Shown in pieces: positions 1 through 7,972 of a stretch of DNA of 23,882 bases (position 1 is the first letter of the stretch; each line of letters begins with the position of its first letter). The notes below the pieces were generated by a model that did not search any database, was not told the origin of the DNA, and saw nothing but the letters and a program-made list of their open reading frames with translations. The translations under genes and the position numbers were made by a program. This stretch comes from Pseudomonadota bacterium (GTDB lineage Bacteria; Myxococcota; UBA9042; PHBI01), in the NCBI GenBank assembly GCA_005772945.1, contig SXIE01000299.1, positions 1-23,882 of the forward strand, read 5' to 3'.

Positions 1-473
1 AGCGGCTCGTAGCTCGTCGAGCAATTCACGCCGCGCGACACGTCGATCTGCCCGCCGGCGTGCGCCATGTTCGGGATGGCGATGCCCATCTCGAGGCACT
101 CGATGCCCTTCTCGACGCTGGCCTTCGCCTCGCCGAAGAGCTTGCCGTTCTCGTGCGACACGAGCCACGCCAGCTCCTCGAGGTTTGCCTCCATCATCTG
201 CTTCAGGCGAAAGAGGACCTGCACGCGCTCTTTGATCGGCGTCTGGCGCCAGGCCGGGAAAGCCGCCTTGGCCGCGGCCACGGCCCGCGCGACGTCCTCG
301 GAGCCCGACTCGGGGGCGTGCCCCAGGACCTGCCCGTGGCGCGGGTTGTCGATCGCGAACGTGGCGCCCGAGGCGGCGTTCACCCACTCGCCGCCGATCC
401 AGTTCTGGATATCGCGGTAGGGGACGAAGTCGTAAGAGCGGGCTTCGAAGACGGGGCCGGTCGGGTGCGACAT
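1..473 (-). CDS. mmsA: CoA-acylating methylmalonate-semialdehyde dehydrogenase, N-terminal part (cut by window edge)
   Basis: Reading leftward from the ATG at 473, 157 codons remain before the window ends, so the gene is partial. The product begins MSHPTGPVFE and contains the aldehyde dehydrogenase N-terminal pattern: NWIGGEWV, then a NPRHGQVLG segment, then FPAWRQTPIKERVQVLFRLK, then LVSHENGK and finally VSRGVNCSTSYEPL. HENGK followed by a VSRG...SYEPLG-type segment is characteristic of the MmsA/IolA subgroup. That enzyme converts methylmalonate semialdehyde or malonate semialdehyde with NAD+ and CoA to propionyl-CoA or acetyl-CoA, in valine, beta-alanine or inositol breakdown. The catalytic Cys lies outside the window. 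A CTCCT (AGGAG on the coding strand) at 487-491 is a possible ribosome site, though 13 nt from the start. The gene is divergent from the ECF sigma gene. An ordinary aldehyde dehydrogenase is the alternative. Confidence 0.85.
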   Translation of the reverse strand, partial: MSHPTGPVFEARSYDFVPYRDIQNWIGGEWVNAASGATFAIDNPRHGQVLGHAPESGSEDVARAVAAAKAAFPAWRQTPIKERVQVLFRLKQMMEANLEELAWLVSHENGKLFGEAKASVEKGIECLEMGIAIPNMAHAGGQIDVSRGVNCSTSYEP

Positions 474-636
474 AAGGGATCCAGAGCTCCTGCCAAACCA
501 GTGGGGACGCGGCTCCGCGACTTACATGAGCGCGGCCGAGCGGTCAAAGAGCAAGGTCGATTCGCTCTCGCGAAGACCTCGCGTGGGGACCCCGAAGCGA
601 GGTTGCCCGCGATTCGCCCGCTCGCCTTTTCGCTCG

Positions 637-666
637 GGAACGTGAACTCTCGGGGCCCGGGTCGCG
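637..666 (+). promoter_or_regulatory. Candidate ECF-type promoter upstream of the sigma gene
   Basis: A GGAACGT at 637-643 resembles the -35 element recognised by many ECF sigma factors. After 17 nt it is followed by GTCGCG at 661-666, a possible -10 element of the GTC type. It sits about 56 nt before the chosen start of the ECF sigma gene, which would fit autoregulation. This is pattern matching only; in GC-rich DNA such matches arise by chance. Confidence 0.3.
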
Positions 667-721
667 TTGATTGCGACGCCAGGATGCGTTTTCATGGGTC
701 CCTAACGGGGGTGGAGGCCGG

Positions 722-1312
722 GTGGGCTGGTTCGGGCTCAAGCAGAAACGCGACGCGGAGCGCGAGTTCATGGACCGCGTGTTCTCTCACTGGGAGGGCA
801 TGTACCGCTTCGCGCTGCGCCTGTCCGGATCCGAGGCGGAGGCGCAGGACCTCGTGCAGGAGGCCATGGCCAAGGCGCTCCAGCACTTCGAGCGCATGCC
901 CATCGACACCCACTGGCGCGCCTGGGCCTATACGATCGTGCGCAATGCGTTCGTGTCGAAGGCCCGAAAAGCGGGGCGGGAGTCGCTCCTCGAGGACGCC
1001 GACCTCCTGCCGTCTCCAACCGACAGGCCCCTCGCAAGCGCCACCGTGGCGCCGGTGCCGGCCCTCGAGGCCTTCCGCGCCGGCTTCGAAGACGAGGTCC
1101 TCGCCGCCCTCATGACCTTACCCGAGGGCCAGCGCACCGCGGTCGTCCTCTGCGACATCGAAGGCCTCGACTACGAAGAGATCGCGCACGTCCTGGACTG
1201 CCCGGTCGGCACCGTGCGCAGCCGCATTCACCACGCTCGCAAGCGCCTCCGCGAGGCGCTCGCCACTTACGCTAGCCAACGAGGATACGGCGATGTCCAA
1301 GCCCACAGATAG
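722..1312 (+). CDS. RNA polymerase sigma factor, ECF (sigma-70) family
   Basis: A 196-residue protein that would direct RNA polymerase to a specific regulon. Sigma region 2 spans about residues 20-85 (YRFALRLSGSEAEAQDLVQE, then HWRAWAYTIVRNAFVSKARK). Region 4 spans about 125-180 (LPEGQRTAVVLCDIEGLDYE, then a helix-turn-helix ending VGTVRSRIHHARKRL). The length is typical of ECF factors. The start chosen is GTG at 722, with GGAGG at 713-717 four bases upstream; a TTG at 671 would add 17 residues with no homology-like sequence. The last 20 bases overlap the next gene, an anti-sigma candidate, the usual arrangement for a translationally coupled pair. The target regulon cannot be told from the sequence. 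Confidence 0.92.
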   Translation: MGWFGLKQKRDAEREFMDRVFSHWEGMYRFALRLSGSEAEAQDLVQEAMAKALQHFERMPIDTHWRAWAYTIVRNAFVSKARKAGRESLLEDADLLPSPTDRPLASATVAPVPALEAFRAGFEDEVLAALMTLPEGQRTAVVLCDIEGLDYEEIAHVLDCPVGTVRSRIHHARKRLREALATYASQRGYGDVQAHR

Positions 1313-2105
1313 CGGGGGCGACAAAGGCGACGAGGCGCTGCGCCCACACCTGTCGGCGTTGGTCGACGGGGAGCTCGAGCCGCTCGAGGCGATCGCGCTG
1401 CAGCGGCGCGTCCGGCAGAGTCCGGCGCTCGAGAGCGAGCGCGGGGATCTCGAGCGCCTCAAGCTCGCGGTGCACATGGCGGGCACCCGCGACAGGGCGC
1501 CGATCGGGCTCGAGACGCGGCTCCGCGCCGAGGTGCGCGCGGCCTTGGCGTCGCAGACGGCGCCGGCGCGTGGGCGGCGGTTGCCGTTGGTGTTGGGCGG
1601 CGTGGTGGTGACGGTGGCGGCGGCGCTGCTCCTGGTGCCGCTTGCGACCGGCGGGGACAAAGGGACGTCGGACCCGGCGGCAGGGCCGGGGGCCGGGGTG
1701 GACGGGGTCAGCGTGGCGAAGGTCGAGCCCGAGCCGAGCGCGCGCGTGCTGGCGCGCTTGGTCGCGGTGCATCGCGGCGAGGCCTCGCCGATGAGCGTCA
1801 CCGAGCGTCGCGGCGCGGTCGTCTCGATCGAGCGGCTGCCCGCCACGTTCATCGCGGACGGCCAGAAGTCGCCGTTGGTCCAGGCGAGCTACATGGGCTG
1901 CACCGAGCGCACGGGCGGCGCCACGCTGGCGGTGCTCGACGCGGCGCGCGTGGATCTGCCGATCGCGGTCGACAACGCGCTCGAGATGACGGGCGTCTTC
2001 ACCGACGAGATCGACGGGGTCGCGGTGAAGATCTCGTCGCAGCGGGGTCGGATCTACGTACTTTTGAGCGGCGACGCGCGCGCCGTGACCAGCGATCCGA
2101 TCTGA
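1293..2105 (+). CDS. Membrane-anchored anti-sigma factor candidate
   Basis: A 270-residue protein overlapping the ECF sigma gene by 20 bp. ATG 1293 is preceded by CGAGGA, a reasonable ribosome site. Residues 17-60 (RPHLSALVDGELEPLEAIAL and on) resemble the N-terminal sigma-binding helices of anti-sigma factors, which often read LSxxLDGEL. The CxxC zinc ligands of the ZAS class are absent; there is no Cys in that domain. One transmembrane segment lies at about 97-118 (PLVLGGVVVTVAAALLLVPL), leaving about 150 residues outside the membrane. That part has a single Cys in YMGCTERTGG and recognisable homology to nothing I know. The layout suggests the pair senses an envelope signal. The gene runs convergently into the small outer-membrane protein gene with a 6-bp gap. 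Confidence 0.75.
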   Translation: MSKPTDSGGDKGDEALRPHLSALVDGELEPLEAIALQRRVRQSPALESERGDLERLKLAVHMAGTRDRAPIGLETRLRAEVRAALASQTAPARGRRLPLVLGGVVVTVAAALLLVPLATGGDKGTSDPAAGPGAGVDGVSVAKVEPEPSARVLARLVAVHRGEASPMSVTERRGAVVSIERLPATFIADGQKSPLVQASYMGCTERTGGATLAVLDAARVDLPIAVDNALEMTGVFTDEIDGVAVKISSQRGRIYVLLSGDARAVTSDPI

Positions 2106-2111
2106 CTTTGT

Positions 2112-2681
2112 TCAAAACACGAATGTGACGCCAATTTCGGGCATGAAGATGTCACATTCGTCGGTGCACGCGCTCAAGACGTGCTCCCAGAGGATGCCGA
2201 TTTGCACGTTGGCGCCCTGGGTGCGGAACGCGATGCCGGCGCGCGCGCCCGCCGTGTCGAGGTCCGCGAAGTCCGAGTCGACCACGAAGTAGTGGTGATA
2301 GAACGCGCCCAAGTACGGCATGATGTGCTTGTCGACGGGGATGAGCAGGCGCAGGGCGGGACCCAGCACGATCGTGAACGGCACGTCGCCGCTGCCGAAC
2401 TGGAACGCGAGGTCGACCCCCGCCTCGAGGTAGTCGATGAAGAAGTAGCCGACGCTGGTGTTCACCTGGAACGCGGTCGAGGCGAGGTTGATCGACGCGC
2501 CGCCGCCGACCCCGACGCGCACCTTGCCTTGGGACCAGGGTGCGTCGCTCTTGGGCGCTGCGGCGGGGGCGGCGGGGGCGGCCTCCGGGGGAGGAGGTTC
2601 CTCGGCGTGTGCGGTCGGTGCCGAGAGGCCGAGCGCCGCGAACCCCGCCACGAACCCCCACGCTATCGCCGAGCTTCGCAT
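2112..2681 (-). CDS. Small predicted outer-membrane beta-barrel protein
   Basis: A 189-residue protein. Signal peptide residues 1-26 (cleavage after AHA), then a Pro/Ala-rich linker (EEPPPPEAAPAAPAAAPK) to about residue 47. The remainder shows alternating hydrophobic/polar strands, many aromatics and Gly (VRVGVGGGASINLA, NTSVGYFFIDYLEAGVDLAF, IMPYLGAFYHHYFVV) and ends in Phe (GVTFVF). This is the pattern of an OmpA/OmpW-type 8-stranded barrel. Two Cys (172, 176) sit in the last predicted loop, SACTDECDIF, and could form a disulfide. The ATG lies 11 nt after the TGA of the TamB-like gene, with GAGGG as ribosome site, so it is the third gene of that operon. It may be a client or accessory of the TamAB system; that is inference from position only. 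Confidence 0.7.
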   Translation of the reverse strand: MRSSAIAWGFVAGFAALGLSAPTAHAEEPPPPEAAPAAPAAAPKSDAPWSQGKVRVGVGGGASINLASTAFQVNTSVGYFFIDYLEAGVDLAFQFGSGDVPFTIVLGPALRLLIPVDKHIMPYLGAFYHHYFVVDSDFADLDTAGARAGIAFRTQGANVQIGILWEHVLSACTDECDIFMPEIGVTFVF

Positions 2682-2692
2682 CACGACTACCC

Positions 2693-5600
2693 TCAGTCTT
2701 GGGTGGACCATTCGAGTTGGAAGCCGACGCCGGCGCGCAGATCGCAGCCCAGGTGCGGCCCGAACCCGAGCACGGTACGCGGGTCGTTCAAGAGCAGCCA
2801 ATCCCAGGACAGCTCGGTGCGATCGACGCCGGGCGCATTGGTCGTGAGCGGCTCGGCGCGCATGCGGATCCGCCCCGCCGGTACGAAGCGCTGCATATCG
2901 AAGTGACGCAGACGACCATATTCGAGCGGATTCTCGAGAGAGTCGGACCAGCCATTCTGCCGGTCCATGAAGATGAGATTGCGCAGGTTCGTTTGCACAT
3001 ACGAGATGACGAGGCCGTGGTCCTTGTTGCCAAAGCGGACCGTCTCGGAGGCCGGCGTGTCGGGGAGGCCCCAGAGGCGCGAGCGGCCGCCGTTGAGCAC
3101 GCTGATGGCGTCGAGGACGTAAGGCCCGCCGACCCCATCGAACGTGGTCTGGAGGCCCGTCTTCATCGCGAAGGCGACGTTGATCGCCACGAGGCCGTCG
3201 TGGGATGCCGGGTCGTCTTTCGGCATCGCGACGTCGCGCAGCGCGAGCGGGTTGGCCGGGACGACGAAGCGCAGATCGGCCTTGAACGTCTCGAGGCCGC
3301 CGTCCGCGCTGATCTTGCCGTGCGCCAACGTGAGGATCCGTCCCATCGCGTTGAGGAGCCCGCTCGGCGCATTGAAACCGCCGTGCAGACTCAGCGCCCC
3401 ATCCTTGATGACCACATCGAGCGCGCCCTGGAGCGCGATGTCGAGCGGATAGGCGCCGAGCCGCACCGGCTCCGGCATCACGATGTGCGCCTCGAGCGCC
3501 AGGTCCTTCGGGAACGCCATCACCGGCGGCTTCGTGTACGGCAGCTTGCCGGACGTCAGGTCGTCCGACACGTCGAGCAGATCGCTGTAGGCCGCAATCT
3601 GCGGGTAGTGGTAGCGGATGAAGCGCTCGGGCGCGAAGACGTCGAGCTTCTTGAAGACGAGGTCGACCTTCTTGGCCGGCCCAGCGACGTCGGCCGTGAT
3701 CTGCAGGTCGATGTCGAGCTCGGCCTCGGGGCCGTCGAAGCCGAGGCCCATGACGAGCCAATCCTTGCTCGTAATTGCAAGGGTGATCGGCCCGGGCCTG
3801 AAGCCGGGGAGGGCCACGCGCCCGGTGATGTCGAGCGTGCGCGCCGGGTTCTGGAGATCGGACTCGCCGAAGTGAAAGGCGTCGATGACGAGCGCATCCT
3901 TCTCGGCGACGATATGGAACTTGCCGTCGCGGAGGTGGCGATCGGTGTCGGGCACGACGATGTCGAGCTCCGAGAGACCGAAGTCGCCCGAGAGGGTGCT
4001 CGCCGGGTCGAGTCCGGGTTTCTCCGGGTTCTTCGACACGAGGAATTTGCCATCCATATGCCAGTCGAGGAAGCCCTTCAATTCGAGCGTCTTGCCCGCG
4101 ATGACGAACGCGGGCACCAACGTCTTGAAGTCGACGTGGTCGGCGCGACCCTCGAAGACGACCGGGAGGGTGGGGGCCTCCTTGTCTTTGAGGTCGGCGC
4201 GCTGAACGTGCACGGTGCCTCGTACGCCCGCTCCAAGCGCGAGCGCGGCGTCGATCCTCTCGGGGCCGGCATCGAGTAGCAACGCCACGCGACCGGGCGT
4301 CCCCGCCAGCGAGTCGAAGCCGTCCCAGGCGACCGCACCGTGCGCTTCGGGCGTGGCCAGCGTCCCGCCGATCGTGAGGTCGCCGCCGACCTTGCCCGGC
4401 AATTTTGGCACTTTCGGGAGCGCGGAATGCCACGCCTCGAAGGAATGCTCCGTGACGACCACGTGGCCGGAGAGCGCGCTCTGCATGAGGCGCGGCCGGT
4501 CCTTGAGAACGGCCATGAGGACCTTGCCCGGCAGCCCGATGACGAGGTCGACGCGCAGCGCTTCGAGCCCCGCGACGCTCACGCGCTGGGTCAGCGTCGT
4601 CTGGTCGGGACCGATCGCCAGCTCGAATATCCCGTTGGCCTTCGGCGCCGTGCCGACCACGATGTCGTCGAAGCTGCCGTGGATCTCGCCGGTCACCGCG
4701 AGGCCCTTGCCCGCGAACGCCATGCCGCCGTGGATGGTGCCGGCGACCGCCTGCGGCGCGAGCTTCAGCGCGTTCAGCGCAGCCAGCTGAATCGGCGCGA
4801 GCGCACCTTCGAAGGTCCACGGGGCGTTCATGAAGTGCTGCAGGAGCGGCGAGCGATCGAAGCGTCCGGCAAATGTTTGGTGTACAAACGAATTCTGCGT
4901 GCGATCGAGGAACACGTCGAGCGAGCCGGCGAGCGCCGTCTTGCCTTGGTCGGGTGCGAGCGTGCCAGTCAGGTGCAGCATCTGCTCGGCGTCGACGCCG
5001 CGCGCCTTGAGGAACGCGCCGATCACCTCGAGGTCCCAGCTGCCGGTCGGCCGCGCCGGCGTGCCGGTGATGTGCGCCTTGCCCGCCAGCGTGCCGCTCG
5101 GATCGACCGACGGGGGAAGCCCGCCCGGGATGAGCCTCCCCCAGCGCGCGAGCGACGCCTTCGGCGCTTCGAGATCGAAGACCAGCCGTCCGCCCGGCGC
5201 GAGGCCCGGCTTGTCCTCGGGCTTCTTCGGAAGGAGCAGCGGTGCCTGGAGCGAGCCCTTCACCAGAGGCGCCCCGCGGCCCTCGGTCACCTTGAAGTGG
5301 GTGTCCAATTTCGAATCCCGAATCTGCCCGTCGAACGCGACCTGGAACGGTCCACCCTTGGGCGCCTGGCCGTGAATGGTCGCGCCGAAATCGACCGAGG
5401 GATCGAGCGGCGAGCCGCGCACTTCCAGCGACGCATCGAGCCGCGCCCCGAACCCCTTGGTGGACTTTCCGGCGGCGGCCGCGAGCGTCGCGAGATTGAC
5501 CTTCTCGAGCCCGAGATCGAGCGTGATGGAATCGAGAAGAGTCGCCCCCGGATGGTCCGGATTCGGCACAAAGCGCGCGTCGAGCCCGACCTTCAATAGC

Positions 5601-7972
5601 CCGCCCGCGAGCCTGATGACGGCCGGCGGAAGCTCGATGTGCGTCGCTTCGATGACGGCATGGACCGGCTGATCGAGCGCCATCTCGAACGCGCCGCGCT
5701 TGACGGAGAGCTGGTCCACGACCGCATCGACTCGGCCCGCTGCTAGGTCGACGACGTTCTTGGCATGGAAGAGGACGTCCAGCTTCTGCGCCGGATCCTT
5801 GATGACGAGTGTCAGGTCCTGTTTCACGCCGTCCAAGATCGCGTCGAAGTTGATGGCGTCGATCTGCTGGGTGCCGAGGTCGAGCTTGCTCAGGGCCGCA
5901 TGAATCGTGCCTGTGGGCAGCATGTCCTTGATCGCGACGTCGATGGTGCCGTCGATCCCGCCGGCCGCGACGGTCTTGCCCGGAAACACGGCCGTGAGGT
6001 CGGAGCCCTTGACGGCCCCCTTGAGCACGATGTCCTCGACCGGGAACTTGGCCGGATCAAACAGCTCCTTGAGGTTTGCGGGGGGAGGCACCTTGCGCGC
6101 GAGAATGGCGGCGCCGTATTCGCTCAGCTTGCCCGTGACCTTCAGGTCGAGATCGAGCTGCCCTTCGAGCACGGGCAGCGGCACGAGCAGCAGGCCGGCC
6201 TCGCTCACGCGCGCGATGGCTTCTTGCACCTTCGGCGCCGCGCGGAGCCGCGCGTCGAGGAGGCGCGTCTCGAGATTGAGCGCGCCGTCGAGCGTGATCG
6301 TCTGGCCATAGGCCGTGACGGCGAGCTGATCGAGGCGCAGCTGCGCTCCCTTCGACGAGAGGTCCATGAGCGTCATGTCGATGACCTTGCCGCCCATGTC
6401 GGTGGGGCCGATCTCGACGTGCAACTTGGCGTCGCCGGCCGGCAAGAGGCCATGTCCCTCGGCGTGCAACTTGACCTGCGTGGTCAGGGCGTTCTTCGGA
6501 TTCGGGAGCAACTTCGCCGTGTCGATGTCGGCGCCGACGAGATCGATCTGCCAAACGGGATCGAGCAGGTCGCGCACATCCAGAAAGCCGGTCAACGTGA
6601 ATATGCCACCGGCAGTCACGACTTTGCCCGCGATATCGAGCCGCTCCGCCGGCCCCTTGACCGACACGTCCGCGGCCACATCCGAGATGAGCACCTCGCG
6701 CCCGAGCATCGTATTGAGCCCCTTGGCGTCGAGCTTCAAGCCTTGGAGCGCGACCTCGTGGATCCCGGGTCCGAGCGCGAGCTTGCCCGCTGGGGGCGGC
6801 GCGCCGGCCCCGACGATGCGCTGGATCGTCAGTGGCCCGGCGGAAATCCCGTTGATATGCGTCTCGGCGCGCTGGCCGTCCGAGGTGATGACGAGAGGCC
6901 CGATCTTGATTGGCACCCGCTGTTCGGAATTGTCGCCGAGCTTCAGGACGGCCTCGGCGGGCGTCGGTGTGAGTGCCACGTCGACCTTGTCGCCCCGCTT
7001 CTTCGCGGTGAGCACCATACCGATCGGCAGCCGGATATCGTTCGCGCCCTTCACCGTGTGGAGGTTCGCGGCGAGCTTGCTGACGTCGGCCGTCAGCTCG
7101 CCCTTGAGCGTGTTCATGGCGATCTTGGCGGCGACCTCGACGTCGTCCAGCCACATATCGCTGCCGTCGGCGCGCTTGATGTGCACCTTGGCCGCGAGCT
7201 TGTTCAAGACGGCGTCGAGCGTCCCGGCCTCGTCGTCCTTCGCCACCGAGGCGGCGACCGTGAGCCCGTCGACCCAGACGTCACTGCCGTCGGGCTGCTT
7301 GATGTGAATCTTCGAATTTGACAATCCCAGCGCCTGCACGACCACTTTCGGTGGCAATTTCGTCGGCTCTTTCTGCATGCGCTGGAACTTCGACGTGCCG
7401 TCGGCATACGCCTCGTCGTCGAGCTCGAAGCCGCTGATGGTCACGTTCTCGATGGTGAGTGGGGCGGATAACAGCGATCCCCAGTCCAGCTCGAGATGCA
7501 GCGCGCCCAGCTTCACGACGGGCTTGCCATCGTTGTCGGCGATGACCAGATCGCCAATATCGACGTCCCCGAATATCGTGTAGTCGAGTTTGCCAAGCGT
7601 CACTTTGCCGTCATATTTCTTGCCGAGCGAGCTCTCGACGATGCCACGCGCGATGTTCTTGCCGACCGGCAGATGGAAGAACCCGACGGCCAGCAGGATG
7701 AGGATGAGCAAGACGCCGAGCGTCGTGAAGAACCACTTCACCAGGCGGCGCGGCAGCGACTTCTTCGGCTTCGGGGCCTTGGCGTCCTTGCCCTTCTTGC
7801 CCTGCTTTCCATTGTCTCCGGGCGGCTCGACGTCGACAGGGTCGAAGGCCGGCGCGTCCACGCGGGTCGCCTCGGCGGCCTTCATGTTCGTCGCGGTCGC
7901 CCCCTCGGAGAACGCAGGGCGGTCGATCGCCGTCGGCTCGTCTGCGCTCGGCTCTTTGCGGCGGTCGCTCAT
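2693..7972 (-). CDS. tamB: TamB-like inner-membrane-anchored translocation/assembly protein (AsmA/TamB family)
   Basis: A 1759-residue protein. A charged cytoplasmic tail of about 75 residues (many Lys near 58-77) leads into one transmembrane helix at about 78-99 (GVLLILILLAVGFFHLPVGK). Then comes the classic TamB/AsmA entry: VGKNIARGIVESSLGKKYDG, TLGKLDYTIFGDVDIGDLVI. The rest is a very long series of repeating amphipathic beta segments (xLxVxLxG...), as expected for the hydrophobic-groove rod that spans the periplasm and is thought to move phospholipid or help TamA insert outer-membrane proteins. The C-terminal 300 residues should hold the DUF490/TamB domain. The start ATG overlaps the stop of the upstream Omp85 gene (TAATG), showing translational coupling and supporting the TamA/TamB pairing. 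It is larger than E. coli TamB (about 1260 residues). A YhdP/AsmA-like paralogue is the alternative. Confidence 0.85.
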   Translation of the reverse strand: MSDRRKEPSADEPTAIDRPAFSEGATATNMKAAEATRVDAPAFDPVDVEPPGDNGKQGKKGKDAKAPKPKKSLPRRLVKWFFTTLGVLLILILLAVGFFHLPVGKNIARGIVESSLGKKYDGKVTLGKLDYTIFGDVDIGDLVIADNDGKPVVKLGALHLELDWGSLLSAPLTIENVTISGFELDDEAYADGTSKFQRMQKEPTKLPPKVVVQALGLSNSKIHIKQPDGSDVWVDGLTVAASVAKDDEAGTLDAVLNKLAAKVHIKRADGSDMWLDDVEVAAKIAMNTLKGELTADVSKLAANLHTVKGANDIRLPIGMVLTAKKRGDKVDVALTPTPAEAVLKLGDNSEQRVPIKIGPLVITSDGQRAETHINGISAGPLTIQRIVGAGAPPPAGKLALGPGIHEVALQGLKLDAKGLNTMLGREVLISDVAADVSVKGPAERLDIAGKVVTAGGIFTLTGFLDVRDLLDPVWQIDLVGADIDTAKLLPNPKNALTTQVKLHAEGHGLLPAGDAKLHVEIGPTDMGGKVIDMTLMDLSSKGAQLRLDQLAVTAYGQTITLDGALNLETRLLDARLRAAPKVQEAIARVSEAGLLLVPLPVLEGQLDLDLKVTGKLSEYGAAILARKVPPPANLKELFDPAKFPVEDIVLKGAVKGSDLTAVFPGKTVAAGGIDGTIDVAIKDMLPTGTIHAALSKLDLGTQQIDAINFDAILDGVKQDLTLVIKDPAQKLDVLFHAKNVVDLAAGRVDAVVDQLSVKRGAFEMALDQPVHAVIEATHIELPPAVIRLAGGLLKVGLDARFVPNPDHPGATLLDSITLDLGLEKVNLATLAAAAGKSTKGFGARLDASLEVRGSPLDPSVDFGATIHGQAPKGGPFQVAFDGQIRDSKLDTHFKVTEGRGAPLVKGSLQAPLLLPKKPEDKPGLAPGGRLVFDLEAPKASLARWGRLIPGGLPPSVDPSGTLAGKAHITGTPARPTGSWDLEVIGAFLKARGVDAEQMLHLTGTLAPDQGKTALAGSLDVFLDRTQNSFVHQTFAGRFDRSPLLQHFMNAPWTFEGALAPIQLAALNALKLAPQAVAGTIHGGMAFAGKGLAVTGEIHGSFDDIVVGTAPKANGIFELAIGPDQTTLTQRVSVAGLEALRVDLVIGLPGKVLMAVLKDRPRLMQSALSGHVVVTEHSFEAWHSALPKVPKLPGKVGGDLTIGGTLATPEAHGAVAWDGFDSLAGTPGRVALLLDAGPERIDAALALGAGVRGTVHVQRADLKDKEAPTLPVVFEGRADHVDFKTLVPAFVIAGKTLELKGFLDWHMDGKFLVSKNPEKPGLDPASTLSGDFGLSELDIVVPDTDRHLRDGKFHIVAEKDALVIDAFHFGESDLQNPARTLDITGRVALPGFRPGPITLAITSKDWLVMGLGFDGPEAELDIDLQITADVAGPAKKVDLVFKKLDVFAPERFIRYHYPQIAAYSDLLDVSDDLTSGKLPYTKPPVMAFPKDLALEAHIVMPEPVRLGAYPLDIALQGALDVVIKDGALSLHGGFNAPSGLLNAMGRILTLAHGKISADGGLETFKADLRFVVPANPLALRDVAMPKDDPASHDGLVAINVAFAMKTGLQTTFDGVGGPYVLDAISVLNGGRSRLWGLPDTPASETVRFGNKDHGLVISYVQTNLRNLIFMDRQNGWSDSLENPLEYGRLRHFDMQRFVPAGRIRMRAEPLTTNAPGVDRTELSWDWLLLNDPRTVLGFGPHLGCDLRAGVGFQLEWSTQD

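Noticed and set aside
671..721. Upstream TTG start for the ECF sigma factor
   Set aside because: The 17 extra residues are not sigma-like, and GTG 722 has GGAGG directly upstream.
2540..7321. Long plus-strand reading frames opposite the TamB-like gene (up to 579 codons)
   Set aside because: Their translations are Arg/Glu/His-rich with no domain and mirror the GC-rich codon pattern of the minus-strand gene, which has a clear transmembrane segment, TamB features and coupled neighbours.
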